From positions 1 to 20,183 of the forward strand of contig DASZLR010000226.1 of NCBI GenBank assembly GCA_035552275.1: 20,183 nt of DNA, given 5' to 3'. Of this stretch, positions 14,111 through 20,183 are shown piece after piece (the stretch's first letter is position 1; each line of letters begins with the position of its first letter). Made by a program: the position numbers and the translations under genes. Source of the stretch: DASVLX01 sp035552275. GTDB taxonomy: Bacteria; Actinomycetota; Actinomycetes; Mycobacteriales; Pseudonocardiaceae. Below the pieces are notes generated by a model. That model was not told the DNA's origin. It did not search any database and saw only the letters and a program-made list of their open reading frames with translations.

Positions 14111-14685
14111 CCGCACAGCCTGACTCGCCCCATATCGGCCTTGTGGTTGAGGGACCTGGCGACCGGGAAGCGGTTCCGGTCCTCCTTCGCCGTTACTTGG
14201 AACTCCATGGCGTGTACGGAGACCTGCTCGGCAAGCCAATACCGTGCAACGGCCGTGGTCGGGCCACCGTCGCGAACGGAATCGAGGGCTATGCCGCGAC
14301 CGCTGCGGCACGTCCAGGATGCCGGGCGGTGCTCGTGATCCTCGATAGCGACGACGACGCGGTATGCAAGCTCGGCCCCGAACTTGAACAACGCGTCAAG
14401 CGGGTCGTCGGCGTACCAGTTGTCATTGTGCTCGCCGAGAAGTGCTATGAAGACTGGCTCTATGCCTCGGCGGAGACCCTTCAGATCGGCATAAACGTCC
14501 ACATCCCTGATCGGCGCGGACAGGTCGCGATCAGGATGGCGATGGGCACCAAGTACATCAAACCGGTCTGGCAACCGAAGCTGACTCATCGTGTGGACCT
14601 GAAGTTGGCCCGGCAGCGCAGCCACAGCCTTAACCGCCTCTTCGAGAAGTTCGACAAGCTCCGCGAGGCTGTCGACAGCTCCTGA
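14107..14685 (+). CDS. DUF4276-like TOPRIM partner of the ATPase
   Basis: A 192-residue protein starting at ATG 14107 inside the ATPase stop. It shows a TOPRIM pattern: a strand then glutamate (HIGLVVEGPGDREAVPVLL, E15 and E21), a second strand then acidic cluster (AVLVILDSDDD at 74-84, with D80 and D82), and a later acidic piece (AEKCYEDWLYAS, E111 and E115). These residues would bind magnesium for DNA or RNA cleavage. The family resemblance is to DUF4276, often found beside AAA_21 ATPases. The C-terminal 40 residues are basic and helical (RQRSHSLNRLFEKFDKLRE) and may contact the ATPase or nucleic acid. A palindrome, GCTGTCGACAGC, lies at 14668-14679 at the end of the gene. An anti-phage effector nuclease switched by the ATPase, as in PARIS or Gabija, is the leading hypothesis; no direct evidence is visible. 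Confidence 0.78.
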   Translation: MTAQPDSPHIGLVVEGPGDREAVPVLLRRYLELHGVYGDLLGKPIPCNGRGRATVANGIEGYAATAAARPGCRAVLVILDSDDDAVCKLGPELEQRVKRVVGVPVVIVLAEKCYEDWLYASAETLQIGINVHIPDRRGQVAIRMAMGTKYIKPVWQPKLTHRVDLKLARQRSHSLNRLFEKFDKLREAVDSS

Positions 14686-14778
14686 CAGCAGGCATTCACC
14701 CGATCGAGTGGCGGGAATTCGGCTTTGTATTTGCATCAGGAAGATCATGGTGTAAGCAAAAGCTGAATGGAGGACCGG
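14686..14778 (+). promoter_or_regulatory. Likely promoter region of the helix-turn-helix/DUF397 pair
   Basis: An AT-richer island at about 14722-14762 sits upstream of a strong GGAGG (14769-14773). TTGCAT at 14731 and TGTAAG at 14751 are possible but poorly spaced promoter elements. TTTGC (14730-14734) and GCAAA (14756-14760) form a loose inverted repeat that could be an autoregulatory site. Confidence 0.3.
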
Positions 14779-15633
14779 ATGCCCCAACCGCCCAACAGGC
14801 CCAGGCTCATTCAGCGACGGCTGGCCAAGACGCTCAGGCGGATGCGCGAGGAAGCCGGCTTGACACAAGAAGAGGCGAGCGTGCGGATGGAGTGGTCGAA
14901 CAGCAAGCTCAGCCGCCTTGAAAACGGCGAGACGCGCATCGACATCCACTGGGCGCGCAGCCTGCTCGACCTCTACGACATCGCCGGACCGCGCGCCGAC
15001 GACATGATGGAACTCGCCAGGGACGTCCTGCGGCCAGGCTGGTGGAAAGCCTATGGCGCCAGCGACAAGGGCTATGTGCCGTTGGAAGACGACGCCATGG
15101 CCGTTTCGGACCACCAGGTGATGCTGATTCCCGGCCTGTTGCAGACCAAAGACTACGCCCAGCGGCTGTTGCGCAGGGCCGGCAATCCGAACCGCCGCAG
15201 GATTGCCAACGATCTCGCGGTCCGGATGCGCCGGCAGGAACAGCTGGCAAACGAACGCCCGCTCAAGCTGCGCGCGGTGATCGAGGAACACGTGCTACGC
15301 CGAACGGTCGGCGGCCAATCGGTGATGCGTGCCCAGTTGGAACATCTCATCGAGGCCGCCGCACTGCCCACCGTCGAGCTCCGAATCATGCCCAGCGCAG
15401 TCGATATGCACGACGGCATAGAGGGGGCGTTCACCGTCCTGGAATACGAATACCCGGAGGATCCGGACCTGGTGTACCTCGATCACTGTGCCGGATCGAT
15501 GGCGATGGAGAAACCGGACTACGTCGGTGCCGGTAAGGTGACGTTCGACAGCCTGTGGGATGCCGCGCTGGACGAGCCGGGCTCGCTGGCGCTGGTCCGG
15601 CGGGTGATCGACGAGGTATGGAGCGTGGAATGA
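14779..15633 (+). CDS. XRE-type helix-turn-helix regulator with DUF5753 domain
   Basis: A 284-residue DNA-binding protein of the actinobacterial Scr1/WhiJ-like group. ATG 14779 follows GGAGGA; ATG 14767 overlaps that site and is less likely. The helix-turn-helix is at about residues 14-70 (RRLAKTLRRMREEAGLTQ, then SNSKLSRLENGETR). The DUF5753 domain follows from about 90 (WWKAYGASDKGYVPLEDDA) through VSDHQVMLIPGLLQT, VIEEHVLRR and the Y/D-rich EYEYPEDPDLVYLDH near 225-240, and may sense a ligand or bind the DUF397 partner. The stop overlaps the DUF397 start. In Streptomyces such pairs are reported to behave like toxin-antitoxin or differentiation-control modules. The target genes are unknown; the downstream dehydrogenase is a candidate. 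Confidence 0.92.
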   Translation: MPQPPNRPRLIQRRLAKTLRRMREEAGLTQEEASVRMEWSNSKLSRLENGETRIDIHWARSLLDLYDIAGPRADDMMELARDVLRPGWWKAYGASDKGYVPLEDDAMAVSDHQVMLIPGLLQTKDYAQRLLRRAGNPNRRRIANDLAVRMRRQEQLANERPLKLRAVIEEHVLRRTVGGQSVMRAQLEHLIEAAALPTVELRIMPSAVDMHDGIEGAFTVLEYEYPEDPDLVYLDHCAGSMAMEKPDYVGAGKVTFDSLWDAALDEPGSLALVRRVIDEVWSVE

Positions 15634-15833
15634 TCGATCGGACGGACACCGTGGACCTCTCGGATGCGGCGTGGCGGAAGTCCAGTCGCAGCGGCGGCAG
15701 TACCAACACTAACTGTGTGGAGATCGCTCGGGTCGGCCCGATGACTGCCGTGCGGGATTCCAAGAACATCGCCGGTCCGGTGCTGGCGTTTCCCTCCCCT
15801 ACCTGGGCCGATTTTCTCAGCCGGGCGAGCTGA
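15630..15833 (+). CDS. DUF397 small protein, partner of the helix-turn-helix regulator
   Basis: A 67-residue protein with the complete DUF397 pattern: WRKSSRSGGSTNTNCVEIA at 15-33, VRDSKNIAGPVLAF at 41-54 and a W59-x-x-F62 ending. ATG 15630 overlaps the previous stop (ATGA). ATG 15618 is in frame but less likely. DUF397 proteins almost always accompany a DUF5753 regulator and appear to antagonise or tune it; the mechanism is not settled. It is 7 bases before the dehydrogenase gene, so co-transcription is likely. Confidence 0.92.
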   Translation: MIDRTDTVDLSDAAWRKSSRSGGSTNTNCVEIARVGPMTAVRDSKNIAGPVLAFPSPTWADFLSRAS

Positions 15834-15840
15834 GCTAGCG

Positions 15841-16752
15841 ATGGCAGCCTCAGTCCTGGTCACCGGCGCGTCATCGGGGCTGGGGCTGGCCACGGCGACT
15901 GAACTCGCCGCTGCCGGTCGCCACGTCGTCCTGGCCTGCCGCAGCGTCGAGCGCGGCGAGGCCGCCGTCGCCTCGATCCGACAGCGCACGCCGGACGCGA
16001 GCCTGGAAGTCCTGCAGGTGGACGTCGCCTCGCTGAAGTCGGTTCGGGCGGCGGTCACGACACTGCTCACCAGCTCGGATCGTCCGCCGCTGCACGACAT
16101 CGTCTGCAACGCCGGTATTCAGATTGTCGACGGCGTGCAACGTTCCGTCGACGGCTACGAGTTGACCTTCGCCACCAACCATCTCGGCCATTTTCTGCTG
16201 ATCACCGGCCTGTTGGACCACATCGTGGAGCCCGGCCGGATCGTGCTGGTGTCCAGCGGCACCCACTACGGCCCGCCGCGCTCGGCCGGTTTCCCCGGAC
16301 CACGCTGGGCCGATCCGCGCGAACTCGCGGACCCGGCGGTCGCGGAGCGCGATCCGTCCGCCCGCGCCGGCCGAGTCCGCTACGCCACCTCCAAGCTGGC
16401 GAACATCTACGTCGCGCACGAACTCGCGCGTCGGTTGTCCGGCCGCCAGATCACCGTCAACGCCTTCGATCCTGGCCTGATGCCGGAAACTGGGCTGGCC
16501 CGCGACTATCCGCCATGGATGCAGCGGATCTACCTGCGCGCGGCGCCGCTGTTGGTCCGCGCGCCCGGCGTCCAGTCGGTCGAGCGTTCCGGTTCCGATC
16601 TCGCCTGGCTGGTCACCTCGGACGAGGTTGCCGGTGTTTCCGGGTCATATTTCCTCGGCCGTCGCCAACGGCCCAGCTCCCGCGAATCCTACGATCAGGA
16701 TCGAGCCGGCGAGCTCTGGCGGATTTCCGAGGAACTCGTCGCGGATGCCTGA
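15841..16752 (+). CDS. Short-chain dehydrogenase/reductase, retinol dehydrogenase-like
   Basis: A 303-residue NAD(P)-dependent oxidoreductase with a Rossmann fold. The cofactor loop TGASSGLG is at 8-15, and CRSVERGE at 33-40 suggests NADP preference through its Arg. NAG is at 90-92 and TNHLGHF at 112-118. The catalytic Ser is at 138-139 (VLVSSGTHYG), and YATSK at 181-185 supplies Tyr and Lys. The NHLGHF element and the long segment between Ser and Tyr resemble retinol dehydrogenase and protochlorophyllide reductase-like SDRs. The substrate cannot be deduced. The next gene starts within the last 8 bases, so it forms an operon with the sugar kinase. The start at 15841 has no clear ribosome site, and translation may be coupled to DUF397. 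Confidence 0.9.
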   Translation: MAASVLVTGASSGLGLATATELAAAGRHVVLACRSVERGEAAVASIRQRTPDASLEVLQVDVASLKSVRAAVTTLLTSSDRPPLHDIVCNAGIQIVDGVQRSVDGYELTFATNHLGHFLLITGLLDHIVEPGRIVLVSSGTHYGPPRSAGFPGPRWADPRELADPAVAERDPSARAGRVRYATSKLANIYVAHELARRLSGRQITVNAFDPGLMPETGLARDYPPWMQRIYLRAAPLLVRAPGVQSVERSGSDLAWLVTSDEVAGVSGSYFLGRRQRPSSRESYDQDRAGELWRISEELVADA

Positions 16753-17605
16753 TTCAGTTCTGTTCGTCGGCCTGTGCACGCTCGATGTCATTCAGCTGGT
16801 CGACCGCGTACCAGCGGCCAATGAGAAACTTACCGCTCGACGGCAGACCATCGCGGCGGGCGGGCCGGCCGCGAATGCGGCTGTCACCTGTAGCGACCTC
16901 GGCGGCCGGGCGACCCTGCTCACCGGCATCGGCTCGCATCCGTTGACTGCCGGTATTCGCCAAGACCTTGCCGCACATGGGGTTCAGGTCCGCGATGTGG
17001 ACTCGGATCGAGCTGACTCGCCGACCGTATCGTCCATTATGGTCACTCAATCGACCGGCGAGCGGGCAGTTGTCTCCACCAACGCGGCGGGCCGCGACGT
17101 GCTTGTCCCCGACGATCTTGACGCGCTGATCGCCGATGCCGCCGTGGTGGAATTGGACGGGCATCATCCGGCGCTCGCGCGGGCCGCCGCCGAACGTGCC
17201 GACGACAACCAGATTCTGCTCTTGGACGGCGGAAGCTGGAAGCCCGGCACGGAGGATCTGTTGCCGTATCTGGATATCGCGGTGTGCTCGGCGGATTTCC
17301 ATCCACCGGGAGTGTCGGGTCAGCGCGACACAGTGAAGTTTCTGCTCGACGGCGGTGCGCGGTACGCCGCGATCAGCAACGGGCCGGAGCCGATCATCTG
17401 GCGGACGTGGGACGACAGCGGCGAAACAACCGTGCCGGCCGTCGAAGTCGCGGACACGCTCGGCGCTGGGGACGTGCTGCACGGCGCGTTGGCCTACGCG
17501 CTGACGAGGAGTCGCTCGCTCGACACCCCGATTTTCGTCCGGGCGCTCGCGTTCGCGGCCGAAGTCGCCGCGAACTCGTGTGCGTCCTTCGGCACACGCG
17601 GGTGA
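16745..17605 (+). CDS. PfkB family carbohydrate kinase
   Basis: A 286-residue kinase from ATG 16745, 8 bases inside the dehydrogenase gene. The upstream extension of the frame lies within the dehydrogenase and is ignored. PfkB features are VLFVGLCTLDVIQLVDRVP at the start, GGPAANAAV at 39-47 (signature 1 region), and VADTLGAGDVLHGALAYAL at 236-254, with catalytic D243 in GAGD. The variant of signature 1 and the overall form resemble the KHK/sulfofructose-kinase-like branch rather than ribokinase. The sugar is unknown. The last 18 codons are duplicated 1732 bases downstream (19284-19336), where they form a dead fragment. The ancestral order was probably dehydrogenase, kinase, hydrolase. Confidence 0.88.
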   Translation: MPDSVLFVGLCTLDVIQLVDRVPAANEKLTARRQTIAAGGPAANAAVTCSDLGGRATLLTGIGSHPLTAGIRQDLAAHGVQVRDVDSDRADSPTVSSIMVTQSTGERAVVSTNAAGRDVLVPDDLDALIADAAVVELDGHHPALARAAAERADDNQILLLDGGSWKPGTEDLLPYLDIAVCSADFHPPGVSGQRDTVKFLLDGGARYAAISNGPEPIIWRTWDDSGETTVPAVEVADTLGAGDVLHGALAYALTRSRSLDTPIFVRALAFAAEVAANSCASFGTRG

Positions 17606-17642
17606 CGTCGCATCGTGGCGATCACCGACCCGCCGACAGTCC
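17544..17642 (+). repeat. Left copy of the direct repeat flanking the ATPase-nuclease module
   Basis: This 99-base stretch matches 19276-19374 with about 8 mismatches; the core 17552-17625 differs at only 2 of 74 positions (17596 and 17604). It holds the end of the kinase gene, its TGA stop, and what would be the start of the hydrolase (GTG at 17615, encoding MAITD before diverging to a stop). The hydrolase start here is a remnant. Confidence 0.9.
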
Positions 17643-17654
17643 GTGCATGTTAGT

Positions 17655-17685
17655 ATCAACATGAACGAATCTCGTTCATGTTGAT
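17655..17685. promoter_or_regulatory. 31-bp palindrome, probable operator of the ATPase gene
   Basis: ATCAACATGAACGA at 17655-17668 and TCGTTCATGTTGAT at 17672-17685 are perfect 14-bp arms around the 3-base spacer ATC. The core TGAACGA...TCGTTCA resembles operators of TetR-type dimers. A second pair, GTATCAA (17653-17659) and TTGATAC (17691-17697), is nested around it. TACGGT at 17695-17700 could be a -10 box for a leaderless message beginning at the ATG at 17707. As RNA the arms would make a 14-bp hairpin, so an attenuator is an alternative. No TetR gene is present. Confidence 0.75.
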
Positions 17686-17706
17686 GTGATTTGATACGGT
17701 TGCGAC

Positions 17707-19227
17707 ATGACTGAACCACTAGGCAAGCCGACACGTCTGCTGGACCGGGACCGGGAGTGGGCCCAGCTGCGCGAGTTTGTAGATGGTCCTGCGGAGCAGC
17801 TTCGGCTGGCGATTGTGTCCGGCCGGCGCCGCAACGGGAAATCCTTCCTGCTGGAGGCATTGACCGAGGCGGTCGGCGGTCTGTATCTCACTGCGGTGCA
17901 GGAAGAGGGCAGGGTTCTCGCGTTGCAACGGTTCAGCGCGGCGATCGCCAGCCATGCGGGAGTGCGGCCTGGCGCATTGCGGCTGGACGGCTGGCAGGAT
18001 CTACTGGCCACCGCTTTGGACGTGGTCAACCGGGCGCAGGGCGCGTCGTTGCTGGTGATCGACGAATTTCCCTATCTGCTACAGCACTCCCCGGAGGTAC
18101 CCGGATTCCTACAGCTGCTGTACGACCAGTCGCAGTCCGGGAAGGCGCCGGGCGGGCGGATCGTGTTGTGTGGGTCCGCGATGAGCGTCATGAGTGACTT
18201 GCTGTCAGGTACCAAGCCGCTACGTGGCAGAGCGGTACTGGACCTGCGACTGCCTGCTTTTGACTACCGCACCGCGCGCACCTACTGGGGCGTGGCGGAC
18301 CCGGCCACGGCGCTGCTGGTCGACGCGGTTCTCGGGGGTGCGCCCGGCTACCGGCCGCTGGCGTCGGACCCGTCCCCCCAGAATCCGCAGGAGTTCGATG
18401 GCTGGGTCATGCGCACGCTGTTGGATCCAGGGCGTGCCTTGTACTCGCGGGTCGAGGCGGAATTCCTCCTCCGGGAAGATCCACGGATCACCCACCGCGC
18501 TGTCTACTACGACCTGCTGTCCGCAGTGGCCCGGGGCGCCTCGACCCCATCGAAGATCGGGGCCTTGTTGGAGAAACAGCGTTCGGCCGTGGTCGCGCCC
18601 CTTGAAGTGCTGGAGTCAACCGGTTATCTGCGCAAGGAACAGGACTTGCTCAAGACCCGAAATCCGGTGATCACCGTCGCTGATCCGGTCATTCGGTTCA
18701 ATCAGCTCATCACGCTCCCGCTGGTTGACCTGGTCGAACACGGACGAGGGAGTACGGCGTGGCAGGACTCCAGGCCGACCTTTCACTCCAAGATTCTCGG
18801 CCCCCACTTCGAGGAGACCGCGCGGGAATGGACTCGCTCCTTCGCCTTCGATGAAGCTCCGCTACGAATCGGCGCGGTCGGCGCGGCCGAGATCGCCGAT
18901 CCGACCGGCCGCACCAAGCATGAGATCGACGTCATGGCACTTGCTCCAGGCGATCGTCCGCAGTCCTCTCATTCCAGAATCGCTCTGGTGGGCGAAGCCA
19001 AAGCTACCCAACAGCCACGCGGGATGAGGGACGTGGAACGCCTTGAACGTATCCGGACTTTGCTCGCCGACCAGGGCCACTACTCCGGTGACGCCGTCCT
19101 CGCCCTCTACTCCCTTCATGGCTTCCAACCCGATGTGCTCCAAGCTGCCTCGCACCGACCGGATCTGCTGTTGGTTGATATCAATGCACTCTACGGGGAC
19201 GGCCCGGTACGCGGCGGCACTCGATGA
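17707..19227 (+). CDS. ATPase with winged helix and PD-(D/E)xK nuclease-like domain (DUF234-type)
   Basis: A 506-residue cytoplasmic protein of the archaeal-type/MNS-clade STAND ATPases. Walker A is SGRRRNGKSFLL at 38-49 (the GRRRxGK form diagnostic of the clade). Walker B is LLVIDEFPYLL at 115-125, and a sensor-like strand is RIVLCGSAMSVM at 151-162. A winged helix-turn-helix lies at about 265-312 (YYDLLSAVARGAST, then LLEKQRSAVVAPLEVLESTGYL). A C-terminal domain follows with HFEE at 367-370, KHEIDVMAL at 404-412 and RIALVGEAKAT at 424-434: a glutamate, D408, E430 and K432 in PD-(D/E)xK order. The gene lies alone in the insert, just downstream of the 31-bp palindrome, and lacks a clear ribosome site. 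The winged helix may bind that palindrome. Cellular role is unknown; defence or a selfish element are plausible. Confidence 0.88.
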   Translation: MTEPLGKPTRLLDRDREWAQLREFVDGPAEQLRLAIVSGRRRNGKSFLLEALTEAVGGLYLTAVQEEGRVLALQRFSAAIASHAGVRPGALRLDGWQDLLATALDVVNRAQGASLLVIDEFPYLLQHSPEVPGFLQLLYDQSQSGKAPGGRIVLCGSAMSVMSDLLSGTKPLRGRAVLDLRLPAFDYRTARTYWGVADPATALLVDAVLGGAPGYRPLASDPSPQNPQEFDGWVMRTLLDPGRALYSRVEAEFLLREDPRITHRAVYYDLLSAVARGASTPSKIGALLEKQRSAVVAPLEVLESTGYLRKEQDLLKTRNPVITVADPVIRFNQLITLPLVDLVEHGRGSTAWQDSRPTFHSKILGPHFEETAREWTRSFAFDEAPLRIGAVGAAEIADPTGRTKHEIDVMALAPGDRPQSSHSRIALVGEAKATQQPRGMRDVERLERIRTLLADQGHYSGDAVLALYSLHGFQPDVLQAASHRPDLLLVDINALYGDGPVRGGTR

Positions 19228-19275
19228 AATGAGCGACCGCTTGCTGATCACGCCAGTCATCCAGTTGTGGACGGA
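19228..19275. other. Right end of the insert, no gene seen
   Basis: The 48 bases between the ATPase stop and the right repeat hold no gene, no terminal inverted repeat and no clear terminator. They mark the edge of the inserted module. Confidence 0.4.
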
Positions 19276-19374
19276 CGCTCGCCTTCGCGGCCGAAGTCGC
19301 CGCGAACTCGTGTGCGTCCTTCGGCACGCGCGGGTAACGTCGCATCGTGGCGATCACAGACTTGCTGAAAGTCC
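19276..19374 (+). repeat. Right copy of the direct repeat flanking the ATPase-nuclease module
   Basis: This copy carries a dead 3' end of the kinase gene (FAAEVAANSCASFGTRG, with stop TAA instead of TGA, at 19284-19337) and then the functional hydrolase start at 19347. It has the same 9-base spacing between stop and start as the left copy. The offset between copies is 1732 bases throughout, with no gaps. Confidence 0.9.
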
Positions 19375-20171
19375 CCGGAGCCCAGCTCTACTACGAGGTA
19401 CGCGGTAGTGGCCCGGTGCTGCTACTCATCGTCGGCGGCAACGGTGATGCCGGCACATTCACCCAGGCCGCCAAGTTGCTGGCCGACCGATACACCGTCA
19501 TCACCTACGAGCGGCGCGGCTTCTTCCGCAGCCCGCTCGACGGGCCGGTGCCGGAGAACCGGATCGAGACCGACGCTCAGGACGCGGACCGGCTGCTCGG
19601 CCATTTCACGGACGAACCGGCGTATGTTTTCGGCAGCAGTTCCGGGGCGATTGTCGCGCTCGACCTGACCGTCCGTCACCCGGCGCGGATTCGCACCGTC
19701 GTCGCGCACGAGCCGCCGCTGTTCACCCTGCTGCCTGACGCCGAACACTGGCGGTCGTTCATCAACGACGTTTATCAGACCTACCGCGCCGAGGGCGTGC
19801 AACCGGCGATGAAGGAATTCGGTGCCGAGATGGGTATGCCGAACGTCGGCCAGCGCGCCATCTCCGGCGTCATGCCGCCGGAGATGGCCGAGATGGCGAA
19901 GCGCATCCCGCACAATCTGAAATTCTGGCTGGACAACGAGCTCCGCCAGTATCCCAGCTATGTCCCGGATGTCGCGGCGCTGACGGCGCTGTCGGATCGG
20001 ATCGTGTTGGCCGCCGGGCTGGACGGCAAGGCGAACCCTCCTTATCAGCCGAACACCGTTCTCGCCGAACAATTCGGCAGCACCATCGCGAACTTCGCCG
20101 GCGGCCACGTCGGCTATCTGACCCATCCCGCCGAATTCGCCGCGAGGCTGCACGACGTTCTGGCATCATGA
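19347..20171 (+). CDS. Alpha/beta hydrolase
   Basis: A 274-residue hydrolase of the alpha/beta fold. The nucleophile is S98 in FGSSSGA (GxSxG), after the strand AYVF. The oxyanion-side motif is LLLIVGGNGDAG at about 25-36 and the catalytic His is probably H254 in GGHVGYLTHP. The acid residue is likely an Asp in the SDRIVLAAGLDG region. The cap region (about 125-205) contains helices rich in Met and Glu. The GTG start is supported because the same GTG and first five codons are found as a relic in the left repeat. The substrate is unknown; esters, epoxides or C-C bonds are all possible. It is probably the third gene of the original dehydrogenase-kinase-hydrolase operon, now separated from its promoter by the insert, so it may rely on read-through from the ATPase gene. 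Confidence 0.88.
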   Translation: MAITDLLKVPGAQLYYEVRGSGPVLLLIVGGNGDAGTFTQAAKLLADRYTVITYERRGFFRSPLDGPVPENRIETDAQDADRLLGHFTDEPAYVFGSSSGAIVALDLTVRHPARIRTVVAHEPPLFTLLPDAEHWRSFINDVYQTYRAEGVQPAMKEFGAEMGMPNVGQRAISGVMPPEMAEMAKRIPHNLKFWLDNELRQYPSYVPDVAALTALSDRIVLAAGLDGKANPPYQPNTVLAEQFGSTIANFAGGHVGYLTHPAEFAARLHDVLAS

Positions 20172-20183
20172 TCCGGCATGACG

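Noticed and set aside
13957..15291. 444-codon minus-strand frame
   Set aside because: It spans three different plus-strand features, including well-supported TOPRIM and helix-turn-helix genes, and shows no domain.
17655..17685. Rho-independent terminator of the kinase gene
   Set aside because: No T-run follows and it sits just before the ATPase start, so an operator is more likely, though termination is not excluded.
17544..19374. Classical insertion sequence or transposon
   Set aside because: There is no transposase, no terminal inverted repeats at the edges, and the duplication is far longer than usual target duplications.
20178..20183. Start of another gene (ATG ACG)
   Set aside because: Only two codons are inside the window, so nothing can be supported.
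1..20183. CRISPR array, tRNA or rRNA genes, replication origin
   Set aside because: No regularly spaced repeats, cloverleaf-like sequence, rRNA segments or DnaA-box clusters were noticed by eye; a covariance-model search was not possible.

Overview
The window comes from a high-GC Gram-positive bacterium of the Actinomycetota. GTG starts are common, many adjacent genes share a 4-base ATGA or GTGA overlap, and there is a helix-turn-helix/DUF397 gene pair typical of Streptomyces-like and Pseudonocardia-like actinomycetes. The genus cannot be fixed from the sequence. No rRNA, tRNA, CRISPR array or recognisable transposase was seen, and no gap between genes exceeds about 200 bases.

Layout. (1) 38-1169: a small helical protein ending in an amyloid-signalling-like motif (Bell/BASS type), then a four-helix membrane protein. 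(2) 1273-3062: a translationally coupled nucleoside hydrolase and ribokinase that would release ribose from nucleosides and phosphorylate it; a possible gene remnant follows. (3) 3211-4071: an unrecognised 240-residue protein, converging on a 40-residue membrane microprotein on the minus strand. (4) 4205-10005: an extracellular polysaccharide operon with an initiating sugar-phosphate transferase, a Wzz-like/Wzy-like fusion polymerase, a second Wzz-like protein with a proline-rich tail, and a GT4 glycosyltransferase. The last three are joined by ATGA overlaps. (5) 10034-12825, minus strand: a secreted EXORDIUM-like protein with two Fn3-like repeats, and a Tat-type secreted GH26 (mannanase-like) glycosidase. 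The GH26 enzyme may act on the polysaccharide made next door.

(6) 12950-14685: an ABC/OLD-type ATPase coupled to a DUF4276-like TOPRIM protein. This two-gene pair has the architecture of anti-phage systems (OLD, Gabija, PARIS) and its ATPase gene is less GC-rich than its surroundings. (7) 14779-15833: a helix-turn-helix (DUF5753) regulator overlapping its DUF397 partner. (8) 15841-20171: a short-chain dehydrogenase, a PfkB-family sugar kinase and an alpha/beta hydrolase that look like an ancestral operon. It is split by a 1.73 kb insert holding one ATPase-wHTH-nuclease gene and a 31-bp palindrome.

The most striking feature is that insert. The join between kinase and hydrolase is present twice, at 17544-17642 and 19276-19374, so both host genes stay complete and only the module between the copies is foreign. 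The insert, the ATPase/TOPRIM pair and the Bell-like protein are the three places where an undescribed defence or cell-death function is most plausible.
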